Notes: generated by a model not told the origin, from the letters alone. A stretch of DNA of 64,000 bases from Neocallimastix lanati (nom. inval.) (GCA_016946835.1 JACVTC010000192.1:167501-231500); one strand, 5' to 3'. Shown: positions 21,241 through 33,690, counted from the first letter of the stretch. Program-made: numbers and translations.

Positions 21241-21660
21241 ACAAGGTAAATTAACAAACCTAATACAACTTGAAAAACCGCTATCTATTACAACTGCCGA
21301 CCACGCAGAGGGACCTTAGTATTTCGGTATACTAAGTTAATTTAACCTGAGTCAGGTATGTGGACACCCAAACCGTGTTGAACGTATAATGGGTGGCTTA
21401 TAAGTTAATTTCTGCTTCCCAACAGTATTTAACTTATATCTGGCCGGTGGCTAATATGTTTCAGTATTAACCCCTTCCATAAATACCCAATTAAACCACT
21501 CGCAATTATAACAAAAATTATAACTGCTATCTTACGCAGTATCCCAGTATATAGTTTTATTTGGAGCACGCGAAGACCAAATAAAATTGATGTTAATTTT
21601 TATTACAACCACAACAACAACAATCACAACAACAACACCAACCACAACACAAAAACTGAT
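21241..21660 (-). other. GC-richer leader segment of element D
   Basis: About 400 bp with noticeably more G+C than its surroundings and no long reading frame. It contains local inverted repeats (for example CTTAGTATACCGAAATACTAAG on the minus strand). It sits where the conserved leader block lies in elements A and H but does not share those words. It probably is a structured 5' leader; function unknown. Confidence 0.4.
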
Positions 21661-21968
21661 AACTAAAAAAATAATTAATGATGATGATGATATAAAAAGT
21701 GTGAAAAATTTTTTTTTTTTTTTTTTTTTTTTTATATTTAATTAATTTTAATTTAATTTAATTCAATTTAGTTTTTATAAAAAAATTATTATTATTATTA
21801 TTATTTTTTTTTCTGTAGTTCCAAAAGTTCCAGTAGTTCCGTAGCTTTTCTAAGGTTCCAGTAGCTTCCAAAAGTTCCAGTAGTTTCTGAGGTTCCAGTA
21901 GATTCCAAAAGTTCCGTAGCTTCTAAGGTTCCAGTAACTTCCAAAAGTTCCTGTAGTTCCGTAGCTTA

Positions 21969-22110
21969 CAAGGTTCCTTCTTCTTCTTCTTCTTCTTCTT
22001 CTTCTTCTTCTATTTCTTCTTCTTCTTCTTTTTCTTCTTCTTCTTCTTCTTCTTCTTCTTCTATTTCTTCTTCTTCTTCTATTTCTTCTTCTTCTTCTAT
22101 TTCTTCTTTC
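21969..22110. repeat. TTC/GAA triplet repeat
   Basis: About 140 bp of TTC with scattered TTT and TAT interruptions. A 98-codon Arg-rich open frame on the minus strand is only the translation of this repeat. Just before it (about 21810-21965) the words GTTCCAGTAG and TTCCAAAAG recur several times as a degenerate short tandem repeat. Confidence 0.9.
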
Positions 22111-22637
22111 CCCGATATCTCCACCAATTTTTATGTTGAGGTTCATATTGTAAAAGGAGTGTGAACATTAAATAAATAGATAAATTAACTAATTACTAAA
22201 TTACACTAAAAGAAATTATTACTACACATTATAAATTTTATTTAAAGAACTATTATTGAAAATTTTTATTATTTATAAATTATATAACTATTTTATTGTT
22301 AAAAATACTTTATTAATATTAATATTTATTTTCATAACAATATGGGAAGCCTTTCAATTATTACTATTCTTAATTCATTTTTACTACTATTTCTAATTCT
22401 TTTCTCAGAAAGGCCCCCTTCATAAAATAATATGGATAATACATATTTTATATTATTTAATTACATTATTAAAACCAATCATATAAATTAATTAATTACA
22501 TAAATTTAATATTTAAAATAATAAAATATAATTAATATAAAAATTATTAATATAGAATATAAGAAAATTATTAATAGTAATAAATTATTAAAAATTTATG
22601 TTAAAAATATCATTATTATTTCATTCTTTATCATTTT

Positions 22638-23119
22638 TGATAAGGGATGAATAAATAAATATAAAAATTAATAAATTTAGAAAAATAATAAAATAAAATT
22701 TAATTAAAGTTAAAATAAAAATTATATAGTTTAAAATAATAATAAACAATAAAAAAAAAAAAAAATTAAAAAGGAAATAAATTAAAAGAGGAATATTGAA
22801 GAGGAAAGAAAAAAAAATATTTTAGAGATAGAGAAAATAAATATAATTAAAAGGTCTTAGAGAGAGGCCTTAATATGAGATTTTTAGTTAGTAATAATTA
22901 GTAAAATAAAATAATAAAAGTAATGTTAAAAATGTAATTAATGTAAAATTTAAATTATTATAAATAAAGTATTAAATATATAATAATAAAATATTTAAGT
23001 TTTATTTAATATAATTATTGTGTTAAAATTATTAATTGTTTTATTAGAATATATTAATTTTCCTCAAATAAAATATTGCAAGTCCCATAAAAGTATATGA
23101 TTATAAAAATATCGTATCA
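22638..23119 (+). repeat. Solo-LTR-like unit, TGATAA...GTATCA
   Basis: 482 bp bounded by TGATAAGGGATG and ATCGTATCA, with TTTT on the left and five T on the right. No coding capacity. Confidence 0.6.
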
Positions 23120-23124
23120 TTTTT

Positions 23125-24190
23125 TGATAAAGAATGAAGTAATATATTGATTCTTATTAAAAACCTTTTAATATAGTCAATGTGATTTTTAAAATATTAA
23201 TAAATTTATGTATTCTTTACATTAATAATTTTACTATATTAGTTGATCTGAAAATTTAAGTTTATACATAAAATTTAATTTAAATTTATGTTCATTCCTT
23301 ATAAAGGTAAATTAAATTTATGAGAGCTTATCAATAACATAGTACTAATTACTTTTAGTATTATTCTTCTAAATAAGGAATAATTCCTGTATATAAACAA
23401 CTTAATTCGAAAGACAGAAATAAATAAAATAAAATTTTCTGTATTTTAAATTGTAAAAGATTTTTCATATATTAATAAATGTATTTTATTTTCTATTATG
23501 TCATTCAAATTAATATATAAGATTACATATTAAATTAGTATCAAAATTAAGTTAAAGTATTCAATTTTATTGTAATACTGCTTCTCTTTTTTTGTTTAAT
23601 TCTTATCTATAATGCATCTTTTATATTATAGATTTATTTTAGTTAATTTGAATATTAGGAAATAATAAAATTTCTATTTATTACAATAAGGAAATAATCA
23701 ATAAGATTTAAAAATCTATTGTTTTTCCATCTCTTCAACTACTTCCAGAGGCTTTACTACTTTTATATCTTCAAAAAGATATAAATTGACTACCTTGGAA
23801 CCCCTTTTTAGGGGAGAGAAAATAAGTAAATAAAAATAGAAAAAAGAAATAAATAAAAATAAAAATAAATAAATATAAATAAAATAAATAACAATAAATT
23901 AAATAAAAAAATAAAATAAAATAAATAAATAAAAATAAAATAAAAATTAAAAAAAAAATAAAAATAAAAATAAAAATAAAATAAATAAATAAAAATAAAA
24001 TAAAGATAAAATAAATAAATAAAAATATAGTAAAAATAAAAATATAATAAATAAATAAAAATTATTGTGTGTAGTTATTTAATGTTTTAATATTATATAA
24101 TTTTTTTTATTCCTCGAGCCATAACATAAAGTTTATATTATATATTATATATTTAATATTATATATTTATATATCTATATATTTAGATAA
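23125..24190. repeat. Start of another LTR-like unit, then A-rich simple sequence
   Basis: It begins TGATAAAGAATGAAG right after the previous unit, so it looks like an LTR start; I could not place its end. From about 23820 to 24060 the sequence is AAATA/AAAATA simple repeat. No gene is visible. Confidence 0.4.
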
Positions 24191-24204
24191 CAAGAAAAAA
24201 AAAT

Positions 24205-24275
24205 GGAGAGTGAGTGATTCGAACACCCAACCTTCCGCTCTGGAGGCGGACGCGCTACCGTTGCGCCAACCCTCC
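24205..24275 (-). tRNA. tRNA-Trp (anticodon CCA)
   Basis: A full 71-nt cloverleaf on the minus strand. The acceptor GGAGGGT pairs with ACTCTCC with one G-U; the D stem is GCGC/GCGC; the anticodon stem TCCGC/GCGGA closes the loop CTCCAGA with CCA at 34-36; the T stem GGGTG/CACTC holds TTCGAAT. There is no intron. TGGCGCAACGG is the A box and GTTCGAATC the B-box core. A run of nine T directly downstream on the minus strand (24194-24202) is a Pol III terminator. This is the only clear host gene in the window, and element E ends 15 bp upstream of it. Confidence 0.95.
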
Positions 24276-24290
24276 TTTCTTGAAGATTTG

Positions 24291-25579
24291 TGATAACTAT
24301 TTAGTAGTTATCGTTTGAATAATAATATTTCTTAATATTATTGTCAAAGTTTTAAGATAATTTGGTCTTAACGATTAGGTCAAGATGCCAAATTATAGTA
24401 ATTAATTAATAACTTAATTTTACTCTTATTTAAAACATATTGTTATTAGTAAATTTTATAATTAAGTTTTTTATTTAAAATATAAATTTTATTTAATCTT
24501 AATAATATTTTATTACATTATTATTTTATATAATTATTACTATAATTTAAATTACAATAATCCTACAAAGGATTAATCAAAAGAATTTAAACATGTATTT
24601 ATATAAAATAATTAATTATTAAAATATTAATCATTAATATGAATATGTAAATAATATTAATATAAGTTTGATATTGATAATATAAAGTTAGATAATAATA
24701 TAAATATTTAATATAAATAAAATATAAGAATCAAATATTGCTAAATATTATATTTTATAATTAAAATATAATATGTAGAAATTAATTTAATATGACAATC
24801 ACGTGTTTACATTATTTAATATATATTAAATTCAATATATTAATAATATTTAGTAATTAGTTGGCCTAGACTAATTCCTAAATATTTTAATAAAGTTAAT
24901 TTAATAATAATTATTATATTATTATTATTTATTAATATTGAAATTCAAATAACTGAATTATCGAAATTGAAATTGAATTGAAATTCAGTTATTATCTTAA
25001 CAATTATTATTATTTGAACTTATTATTATTATTTATTTATAAAAATAAAAATATTTTATTTTTAATATTTTTATTAAGAATAAATTTTTAATAATCGTTA
25101 CATTTTTATTTAGTACATTTTTCTTTCTTTTATATTTAATAATTAAAATAAAGTAATATTTGTTTGCAAAAATAAACTATTTAATATATTTAAGCATAAT
25201 TCTTATATTTTAATTAAAAGTATTGAATTCATATATATAAAAATAATTTAATTAATTATAAAAAAAATAATAATTAAAACAATTATTGAATATATAATAA
25301 TAACTTAAAGAAATATTATATATATTTCTTTTATAATAAATAATATAAAAGTTATTAATATAATTAAAATAAAAATAAAACTAATTTAGGAAATTAATTA
25401 TTTATAATTATAATAATTTACTAAAAATATTTAATATTGATTTTTAGTTTAATTTATTTAATTATATTATTCTAATTAATTTAAGTAATTTAAGTAATTT
25501 AAGTAATTTAATTAATTTAATTAATTCATAATAATTTATTATTATTAATATTTATAGTTTAATTTATTATTATTTATCA
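24291..25579 (-). repeat. 3' LTR of element E
   Basis: Minus-strand start TGATAAATAATAATAAAT at 25579 directly after the polypurine tract; end TTATCA at 24291. 1289 bp, no coding capacity. The TGGCCTAGACTAATTCCTAA stretch resembles words in the LTR units at about 10190 and 11420. Confidence 0.65.
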
Positions 25580-25658
25580 AGATCTCACCCCCTAAAATGG
25601 CTTCTTGAAGGCAGATGAATAAAAGAACAACAATAAATAATAATAAAATTTCGTTATA

Positions 25659-27555
25659 TTATACTATTGGAACTAAATATGGCTTAACGTTTTTAATATG
25701 AATATTTCTTTCTAATTGTTTATGTGTGTCTACAGTTTCTAGCACTAAAGTATTGAATTTCGAAGCTTTAAGTACTCGAAAGGGACCAATAAAGAAGGGA
25801 TCTAATTTTTTTCTTCCAATATATCTTACTAAAACTAGATCTCCGGGTTTGTATTCTTGTTGCATACTTTTTGAGGCCTGCATACGTTGTAGCCAGTATG
25901 AATGAGCTTGTTGAATATTTGCGATAGCCTCTTGAACCCATGCTTGATGTCGTATAAATCTTCTTGCGTTATACTCAATTTCCGATTCGTCTGGAGCTCT
26001 TACAATGTCTGGAATTACTACACTTAGTGGCCATAAGTCTTGCCTTCCATAAAGTAGTTCAAAACTTGAGAATCCTGTAACGCTGGACTTAGAAGTTCGC
26101 AAGGCCCAGAGAACGGCTGGAAGATATTCATCCCATTTTGTTTGGTCCCTACAAAGATGTCGTAATATTTTAACTATTTCACGGTTACGGTTTTCAATTT
26201 GGCCATTGGCTTCAGGATGATGAGGAGCAACAAAACGAACCCAAGCACCATAAAGATCAATCATTGCCTTAGTTACATCAGAAGAAAATTGAGATCCATT
26301 GTCCGTAATTATAACTTCTGGCACTCCATGTCTAGCAAAAATATCTTTAAGGAAGTTTATAACATCAGTACTTTCAATATGTTGTAATGGAGAGGCTTCT
26401 ACCCATTTTGTTGTGTAGTCCACTAAAACAATAAGGTATTGATTACCAGAGCGAGTAATTGGTAAAGGACCTACAATATCTAGTCCTACCCTAATAAAAG
26501 GTCTTTCTACAGGGGAAACATTATTAGATAAGTTCTTTGTAATTGGTTTGGGACGAAAACATTGGCATTCCAGGCAAGTTTTTACCACTTGGTTCACATC
26601 GTTCCACATTCCTGGCCAGTAAAATGATTCTTTGAGTCGAGCTAGTGTTTTTTCGACGCCTTCATGCCCCACAAGATGTGCCTTTTGAATCAAAGAAAAT
26701 TTCTTTTTATCATCCTCTATAACTTGAAGAAGTTTTCCTTGGTCATTCCTATAAACTAATTTATTATCAATAAACGAGTAATTCTTTTTTATGTAATCCG
26801 AAATAGGCTTAGGAGTATATTCCAAAGATGAAGAAAGAATAGCCGAAATAGAAATAATTTCAGAAGGTTACTAGAAGGTAATCTGGACAAAGCATCTGCG
26901 AAAACATTGTTTTTACCTTTATCATAAATTAATTCTACTTTGAATTCGTTAAAAGGGGAAATCCAACGGATATGGCGATCACTTATTGGAATGCTTTTTT
27001 TAAAATAACCAATTAATGGTTTATGGTCGGTGAAAAGTTTAACAGCGAAAGGGGAAGCTGAGATATAAGGCCTGAATTTCTTTAAAGCAAATATGATAGC
27101 ACAGCCTTCCTTTTCAGTAACTGAATAGTGGCGTTCGGCTTCCTTGAGAGTGCGGCTTACACAATAAACAGGGTGTTCTGTATTAGAATTATCAGGAACT
27201 TGGAGTAAAACGGCTCCAATAGCGTAGGTGGAGGCATCTGTACGAATTATAAAAGGGTTTTTACAATTTGGATAACTGAGTATAGGATTAAAGCATAAAG
27301 CGTTCTTCAATTTAAGAAAGTTTTCATTGTGTTCTATAGTCCATATAAAAGACGATTTTGGACTAGTTAACTTATATAAGTTGTCAGAAAGGCTTGCAAA
27401 ATTAGGTATAAACTTTCTATAATAGCTTACTAGACCTAAAAATGATCGTAATTGATTAACATTAGCTGGAGGTTTCCATGATTTTATAGCTTGTATTTTA
27501 TCTGGGACCGGTTTTAAACCTTCACTAGACAAGATGTGACCGAGAACTTCAAAAG
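25659..27555 (-). pseudogene. Pol remnant of element E
   Basis: It covers the end of reverse transcriptase (LRSFLGLVSYYRKFIPNF), RNase H (RTDAST, a TDHKPL motif, ADALSRL), integrase (GHEGVEKTLARLKESFYW, CLECQC, GLDIVGPLP, TDNGSQF, ENRNRE) and a GPFRVLKASKFNT GPY/F-type end. The integrase part is well preserved. The pol is more distant from A and D than these are from each other. Fossil, with a few breaks and no gag. Confidence 0.85.
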
Positions 27556-27634
27556 ATTTAAGTGTTCATTCAATCTAGAATAATTTATTTTAACAAGTGA
27601 AGTGTCAATAAGCCCAAGGTACAAGCACGTACCA
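27556..27634 (+). repeat. 5' LTR fragment of element F
   Basis: 79 bp from ATTTAAGTGTTCATTC to ACGTACCA, matching 34300-34378. It abuts element E sequence without a visible target duplication. Confidence 0.85.
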
Positions 27635-27638
27635 AAAA

Positions 27639-27656
27639 TGGTGGAGAATCCGGGCG
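27639..27656 (+). promoter_or_regulatory. Primer-binding site of element F
   Basis: TGGTGGAGAATCCGGGCG, 4 bp after the LTR and identical to the site of element B. Confidence 0.8.
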
Positions 27657-27987
27657 TTGACACGTTAAGATAAATTGAAAATAGATTGAATAAAAATAAA
27701 AATAATAAAAAAAAAAAAAAAAAAAAAATAAAATAAAATAAAATAAAATAAAATAAAATAAAATAAAAATAAAAAAATAAAAAAATAAAAAAAAAATTTT
27801 TAAATAAATAAAAATTAAAATAAAAATAAAAGTTAAGATAACGATAAAAATAAAAATAAAAAAATAAAAAATAAAAAAAAAAAAAAAAAATAATATAAAA
27901 AGTAAGGCTGGAAATAATAATAATTATTATAAAAAAAAAAAAAAAATAATAATAATAATCATAATAAAATATATATATACAAAACGC
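27657..27987. repeat. A-rich leader of element F
   Basis: AAAATA-type simple sequence and A runs fill the leader between primer-binding site and gag. No other signal seen. Confidence 0.75.
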
Positions 27988-30900
27988 GTGACTATAATGG
28001 ACTCACTAAAAATTTATAAGGTTCTACCACTATTAGAAGATTACGATAACCATGTGGTGGACTGGATTGAGGATCTTGGTAATCTAATGAGGGTCTGTAA
28101 TATCAAAGACCCAGAAAGAATATTTACTTGGGCTTGTGAGGCGGTAGATGCTAATACTAAGGCTGCTTTAAGGAGGTTAGTAGATAAAAGAAACAATGTA
28201 TATCCTTCCTTAAAGGATATACAAAAAGCCATAGAAAAACACAAAGGAATTACGGAGGGTGACAAACTTACTTATTTACAAGGTCTCATTATTCAAGGTG
28301 AAGAAACAATTAAAAGTTTCAATGATAGGTATAGAAGATTATATCATGACCTTCCAAGAGATTATCAAAAGATATTATCTGTTAAAAATTATAGAAATTC
28401 CATCAAATCAAGAAACTTCGCATATTCCCAAGTATTCATTTCTAAATGTGAAAGTCTGAATGAAGCATATGAAATAGCAGAAACCGCAGAAGAAGCTGAA
28501 AAGGAATGGGAAAGAGCAACCGCTTCGAATCAAGAGAACTATCAACAAACCTATGGTTCAAGAAGAAAAATTTCCAATAACATATCTATACTTACTCAAA
28601 ATATTGGGAATGTTAGAAGAAATAGAACAGATGCATTTAATTATTTTAATAATAATTTAGAGTCCAGTATGCCGACCAATAATGGGAACTTTAGAAATAG
28701 ACTTCAGAACTACTTTCAGTACAATAATCCAAGTTCTAGAGACTACACTAATAATTATAACAATTTTAGAAGGAACAACTATTATGGAAACATACCTAAT
28801 AACAACAACAATATAAATAGAATCTATAATAACAGTAATAGCTATAATAACAAGGAATATGGTAATTTTTCTATGAGACCAACGCATTACTATAATAATA
28901 ACAATTACTCCACTAGTTCTAATTTTAATGCTTATAACGAACCCCTAAGAAGAAATTATCAACAGAATAACAACGATGAAGTTATGAACGGTAACCCCAA
29001 TAACAATCAAAGTCAAATTAATAAAGAGAATACTGAAGGTGCTAGTCGAAATAAAGTAAATATTTATTGTCATCGTTGCTATCAAACTGGGCATAAAGTA
29101 ATAATTGTCCATATACATTTAAACAACTAGCTGATATGGAAGAGAAAGGTTTACTTCCTAAAAGAAATTTAAACTTGTAAATGGGAGAAGGATAACTTCC
29201 AGTAAACAAACCAACTTAATAAATTATAATATTAATACTAGTATTCTAGAAACAAAGGATGAAAAAAATTATTTATATAAAGATGAAAATTCCAATAAAC
29301 ATGTGGAGTTTAACGATATATGTGCAAGTAATGAAAACAATGATACTTTTGAGAATACTAGAACTGAAAATAAAAATACAAATATTAATAATGAAGTTAA
29401 TAAAGAATATACAAAATTAAATAATTATACTACAACAAAAATTAATTATAATGATGATTCCATTTATAATGAATCAGAGGAAATAAACTCTGATAAAAAT
29501 AATCATAGTAATTATTTTGATATTACGAAAACTAACACTAACACCATAAATAACAATGTACTTGCAGCTACAAGAAAAGATAAATCCATAAAAGTTAAAA
29601 TGAAGACCCCGTATAAACCTAAGGAAGATGATCCACCCAACAAATATGAATTAATAAAAAGAAAGGATAGATTAATGGATAATCCCATCGCTATCAACAC
29701 TAATGCCATGAAACACAATTCCACAATAAACGATCATGCACTTACTAATAATGATGTGGAAATGAAGGAAGTTGAAGGAATAAATAACCATAAGCAGGAC
29801 ACAAGCGTGAAGAATTCAATTGAAATAACAAATGACCTTAATAAGCAAGTTCATAGAACAAATAAAGAACAAATAGATAAAAACAAAACAGAGAAGTTAG
29901 AACAATTAGACGTTTCTATCATTAATGAGAAAAATATTTCAAATGCCAAGAGAAAAGCTAGAGCGGAGAGAATTAAAGAAATTAAAGAAAGTGTAGTACA
30001 AACCAGAAATGAAGAATCCAAACGAAAAATTGATCAAGTGGAAAGACATATAAGATTAATGAAAGGTTTTGAGAATTTTAAAATGGACGACTTAATAGGT
30101 GAAATAGCTTTAACGGAGGTTACCACTAAGTTAGTACATTTACTCGATTTATTTCCAAAATTTAGGACAGCTTTTTCTCAAAAATTACGATTAGAACCCC
30201 CACTTGCTACAAATACAATTACCAATGTAATTACTGCCATCAATAAAAATAAGATTGTTAAAGTGAATGGATGGGTAGAAGGGGTAAATACGGATATTCT
30301 GTTAGACTCCTGCGCCAGTGTTAATATGGTATCAAGAGAATTTTTAAGGAAATTAAAATCCACCTTAAAACCAATCGGAAGAATAATGGAAACCATATTT
30401 CAAGCTTTCTCGAATGCAAACACACGTACTGACATATATAAATTAAAGATAAAAATTGGCTCTTATACATTTGAAGAAAAATTCCGTGTAATCGAAAAGA
30501 GTGACCTATTCGACTTACTTGTTGGAATCGATTCGCTAAAAAGAAATAGATTCATATTAGACTTTGTTAATGATAAACTGTATCTTATTGATAATTCTAA
30601 TAATAATGTGGAGATTGCTCATCTTAGGTATGATATTAAACTACCAACGAGTTCTGACTCGAAAGTGAAGAGCAAGAGGTTGAGGAACAAGAGGATGTCC
30701 AAGAGATAAATAATGGTGTGCCTATGCTTTTAGCCATTAAGAAGAACATTAACGAAATTGAAGAGATAAAGGAAGTTCCCAAATCAACTATAGAAGAACA
30801 AGAAGAGGTAGAATCTAAATAAGATATTATTAAGAAAATTGTTGAGGAAGTACCGAACAAATTTAAAAGCCGCGTGAATCGAATCTTTGAGGAATATAAA

Positions 30901-33519
30901 GAGGTCTTAGCCATAAAAACGGACGATTTAGGAAATACGAAGCTACTACCTCATAGAATAAATCTTCTTCCAGGGATTACATCATTTAAACAGAAACCAT
31001 ATAGATTGTCCCGTGTACATTTTAAGGTATTGAAGGAGGAGATCACTAAATTAATCAAAAACAAACTAATAGAACCCTCAGATTCTGCTTGGGCATCTCC
31101 CGCGATCTTAGTGGAAAAGAAAAACGGGAAATATAGATTGTGCATAGATTACCGTAAGTTGAACAACTGTACGATTAAGGATTCTTACGCGCTTCCTCGA
31201 ATCGATGAAATTCTTTATGCTATTGGGAATACAGCTAAAATACTTACTACCCTAGATCTCTTTTCGGGGTATCATCAAGTACCCATGTTTGAACAAGATA
31301 AAGATAAAACGGCATTCACTACAATTTTTGGTAACTACGAGTTTAATGTAATGCCATTTGGACTAACTAATGCTCCCGCTACCTTTCAACGGGAGATGAA
31401 TAGAATTTTTTTTGAACTCATAGGGAATTGTATTTTTATTTATATCGATGATGTTATTATTTTTTCTGGCTCTTTTGAAAAACATTTAGAAGATATAGTT
31501 AAAGTTTTTAAAATCCTCAGAGAAAACAATTTAAAGATCAATATAGAAAAATGTCACTTCTTCCAAAAGGAAGTGGAGTTGCTGGGTCATTTACTTACGG
31601 TGGATGGTTTAAAGCCGGTCCCTACTAAAGTAGAAGTAATAAAGCGATGGTTACCTCCGAAAAATATTACAGATGTAAGATCGTTTCTGGGAGCCGTTGG
31701 TTACTACAGGAAGTTCATTCCGAACTTCGCTGCCGAAGCTACTTCCTTAATTAAACTATTAAAGAAAAATTCTAACTTTCACTGGGGCCCCGAGGAGGAT
31801 CTATCCTTTCAGACATTAAAGGATAGATTAATAACTGCTCCAATCCTCTCATTACCGGATTATGACAAAGAATTTATTATCAGAACTGATGCATCAAGAA
31901 AAGGGATTGGAGGGGTTTTAATTCAAAAGGATGAGGATGGAAATGAACATCCTTTGCATTTTGTTAGTAGAACTTTGAAGTCAGCTGAACTAAATTATAA
32001 TGTTACAGATTTAGAAGGACTTGCTGCTTTTTATTGTGTAAAAAAATTCAAACATTATATCTGTGGCGGTAAACCTGAGCCAATATTAATTACAGATCAC
32101 AAGCCATTAGTGGGATTCTTTAAGAATACGGAACCAACCTCCTCTAGACACGCTAAATGGATAATATTTCTTAGTTCTCTAAAGGTGAAAGTAAAATATG
32201 AAGAAGGTAAGAAGAACGTAGTCGCTGATGCTCTATCAAGATTAACAATGGATCCAGTAATACCCAACGATAAATATATATTAAGTACCGAGATTGAATT
32301 AATAAATGTAAATGGTGAGGTAAAAGGGACGTCAGAATCTAAGAAGGATAGTAATTTCCACAATAATATAAATATACAAAATTTTGTTAATAATAAAATT
32401 ATCGAAATAAATGGTACTAAATACTATAAGCAAGGTGATAGTCTTAGAAAAATAGTGGTAAAACCAGAAGAAAAATTACGATTATTGGAGTCTGCGCACA
32501 ATATAGGTCACGAAGGAATTTTCAAAACATATTGTAGATTAAAACGTGACTACTATTGGAGTAACATGAGCCGTAACGTGAAATTATACGTAAAGGGATG
32601 TCATAAATGTCAAACTTACAAGCCTCAAGCCTTAAACCAATATACGGAGGATATTCCAACTGCACCAGGATTGCCATTTTCAAGGGTAGGACTAGATCTT
32701 ATTGGGCCTTTGCCTACCACAAGGAGAGGAAATAAGTATATAATAGTATTGGTGGATTATTTAACCAAGTGGGTCGAAGCAGAGCCCTTACAAAAGACTG
32801 AATCCGAGGATGTTATAAGGTTCTTGAAAGGGGTTTTTGCAAGACATGGAACCCCAGAACAACTAATTACTGATAATGGGCCACAATTTTGTTCGGATAA
32901 GACCAAGGCATTTTTAGATCTCCATGACGTTTTTGTTCGATTCATTACAACCTATCATCCTGCCTCCAATGGCGAAGTTGAGAACCGGAATAAGGAGATC
33001 TCTAAGTACTTAAGGATATTAGGAAATTCAGAAGACGATTGGGATGACGTACTACCAAGTGCTTTATGGGCTCTCCGAACGTGTAAAAATGAAGTTACTA
33101 AATTCAGTAGTTTTGAGTTACTATATGGGAGAAAAGATTTACAGCCTTTCGAACTCGGATTAAATGTGGGAGGAATAAATAAAAATGAAGATGAAGAAGA
33201 ATATTGGATAAGGAAATTTATTAATCATCATAAATGGATAGAAGAGGCAATTAAAAATATTGAAACCGCTAACAATTTATGGATGGATAGACGAAGACAA
33301 ATGAAAAGATTGAGAGCTGATTTTAAACCGGGAGATCTAATTCTGATAAAAACCTTTAATAGAAGGAAATTGGACCCTTACTTTATAGGTCCACTAAAAA
33401 TTGTTAAGAGAGAATTAAATACCGTTACTGTTTGTGATCCAATTTCTGGAGAAATAGCTGAAAGAAATGTACACCTCAAGAACATTATACCCTATTTTAC
33501 TGAAATAGGTAATTTGTAA
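27988..33519 (+). pseudogene. Gag-pol region of element F (broken)
   Basis: Gag resembles that of B and G: a capsid-like first 180 residues, an Asn-rich stretch, then a CCHC-type knuckle beginning CHRCYQTGHK. Pol has an Asn/Lys-rich linker; a protease with LLDSCASVN; reverse transcriptase (LPHRINLLPG, YIDDVIIFS); RNase H (RTDASRKGIGG, a TDHKPL motif); integrase (HNIGHEGIFKTY, CHKC, GLDLIGPLP, TDNGPQF, ENRNKE); and a GPLKIVKRELNT GPY/F-type end. RT through integrase is well preserved and close to element G. The region has a few breaks and is treated as a fossil. Confidence 0.85.
29168..29201 (+). promoter_or_regulatory. -1 ribosomal frameshift signal of element F
   Basis: TTTAAAC at 29168-29174, a 7-nt spacer with TAA, then the hairpin TGGGAG / CTTCCA with an 8-nt loop (29182-29201). 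Layout identical to elements A and G. Confidence 0.8.
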
Positions 33520-33537
33520 ATATGTAAATAAATAAAA

Positions 33538-33635
33538 AAAAAAAAAAATTGTTAGTAATTATTATTGCTATTAAAAAAAAAAAAAATTGTTAGTAATTAT
33601 TATTAAAAAAAAAAAAAAAAACTGTTAGTAATTAT

Positions 33636-33682
<47 letters not shown>

Positions 33683-33690
33683 AAAAAAAA
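33538..33690. repeat. Short tandem repeat with A runs
   Basis: The unit TGTTAGTAATTATTATT followed by an A run occurs about three times, then a long A tract. It lies between pol and the 3' hairpin of element F. Confidence 0.75.

Larger units (their letters stand above)
17315..22633 (-). mobile_element. Element D: Ty3/Gypsy element, minus strand, pol present, gag not recognisable
   Basis: On the minus strand: leader (about 22330-20970), pol (20966-17592), a polypurine tract (AGAGGGGGCATCA) and a 257-bp 3' LTR. Both outer edges carry TTATCA/TGATAA ends next to TTTT. Pol is very like that of element A but the leader differs. No gag with a zinc knuckle is visible and the expected 5' LTR is not clear, so the element is not whole. 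Confidence 0.7.
24291..27555 (-). mobile_element. Element E: broken Ty3/Gypsy element next to the tRNA gene
   Basis: On the minus strand: pol remnants, a polypurine tract (TTTTAGGGGGTGAGATCT) and a 3' LTR of about 1.29 kb ending in TTATCA. Its 5' part is gone where element F begins. The copy is broken. Its LTR edge lies 15 bp upstream of the tRNA-Trp gene, the kind of site chosen by yeast Ty3. Confidence 0.75.

Noticed and set aside
21850-22146. Arg-rich open frame of 98 codons on the minus strand
   Set aside because: It is the translation of a TTC/GAA triplet repeat and has no domain or related gene.
30636-30914. Minus-strand Ser-rich open frames inside gag-pol regions
   Set aside because: Antisense shadows of the elements' own coding sequence with no features of their own.
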